Positions 63,821 through 64,000 of a stretch of 64,000 bases of DNA are shown piece after piece. The notes beneath the pieces were generated by a model. The model had not been told where the DNA came from. It made no database searches and worked only from the letters and a program-made list of their open reading frames with translations. Origin of the DNA: Tepidiphilus olei (GTDB lineage: Bacteria > Pseudomonadota > Gammaproteobacteria > Burkholderiales > Rhodocyclaceae). The position numbers and the translations under genes were made by a program. Positions within the stretch are counted from its first letter, which is position 1. Every line of letters starts with the position of its first letter. Location of the stretch: contig NZ_SBHO01000005.1 of assembly GCF_006980705.1 (NCBI RefSeq), positions 109,543-173,542 on the forward strand, read 5' to 3'.

Positions 63821-63960
63821 TTACGGGTTGAGGTTGAGATAGACCTTGCCGGTCATCCACTCGTCGTCGAGTTCGGCCAGAAGCGCCGAGACCAGGCGCA
63901 GGCAGGAATCCATGTTGGGGAAGATGCTGGCCACCCGGGTGCGTCGTCGCAGTTCCCGGT
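63821..63960 (-). pseudogene. IS256-family transposase C-terminal fragment
   Basis: Minus-strand translation gives RELRRRTRVASIFPNMDSCL and RLVSALLAELDDEWMTGKVY up to a TAA at 63821-63823. This is the very C-terminus of mutator/IS256 transposases. In-frame stops occur further upstream, so it is a relic. It ends 11 bases from the start of the first remaining prophage gene. Confidence 0.7.
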
Positions 63961-64000
63961 GTCGGGTAGCAGGACGGCATTACTGCCGCCCCGCCCCCTA

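Overview
The window is about 64 kb of a GC-rich bacterial chromosome. Gene content points to a betaproteobacterium: arg biosynthesis genes, purM/miaA and purN neighbourhoods, an acuI/prpE pair, and Cop-type copper genes including a CopK-like protein. A relative of the Hydrogenophilales is possible, but that is an inference from gene content and no species is claimed. No rRNA, tRNA or CRISPR array was found.

Region 1 (1-21.9 kb) is ordinary core chromosome: purM (5' cut by the window edge), miaA, a DedA/YqaA membrane protein, a KamA-type radical SAM protein, mutL, purN, a DUF3108 protein, rsmB, acuI, prpE, argD, argF, argG, a DUF2788 protein, an aldehyde/alcohol dehydrogenase pair and a PAS-rich diguanylate cyclase. 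Three copies of an inverted-repeat-bounded element lie between these genes. They share an internal core, but each has its own terminal palindrome.

Region 2 (21.9-32 kb) is scarred accessory DNA. It holds chemotaxis and transposase debris, an AT-rich island with an adenine methyltransferase, a broken small gene and a possible PD-(D/E)XK nuclease, a frameshifted IS5-type transposase, and a degraded Cas2-like locus. After these come intact sbcDC, a ParD/RelE-type toxin-antitoxin pair and further broken genes.

Region 3 (32-44.3 kb) is a heavy-metal resistance island: a CopK-like protein, a Cu/Ag P-type ATPase, DUF2933, DUF411, a cupredoxin, copB, copA, the divergent copRS regulators, and a MerR-controlled cation efflux gene. 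Similar terminator-like hairpins followed by TTGGTGGTG bracket it, and EAL-domain and recombinase fragments lie inside it.

Region 4 (44.5-61.9 kb) is a defence island. Two overlapping helix-turn-helix genes and a PrlF/YhaV toxin-antitoxin pair precede a full type 3 BREX-like operon: HTH gene, brxF, brxC, a small membrane protein, pglXI, an AlbA_2/Schlafen ATP-binding protein, brxHII, pglZ and brxA. The genes overlap or nearly touch, so they are probably one translationally coupled transcript. The membrane protein and the AlbA_2 gene are the least expected members.

Region 5 (62-64 kb) is the lysis end of a prophage on the opposite strand (GH24 endolysin, holin-like protein, small phage proteins). 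It is cut off by an IS256-type transposase remnant at the window edge.
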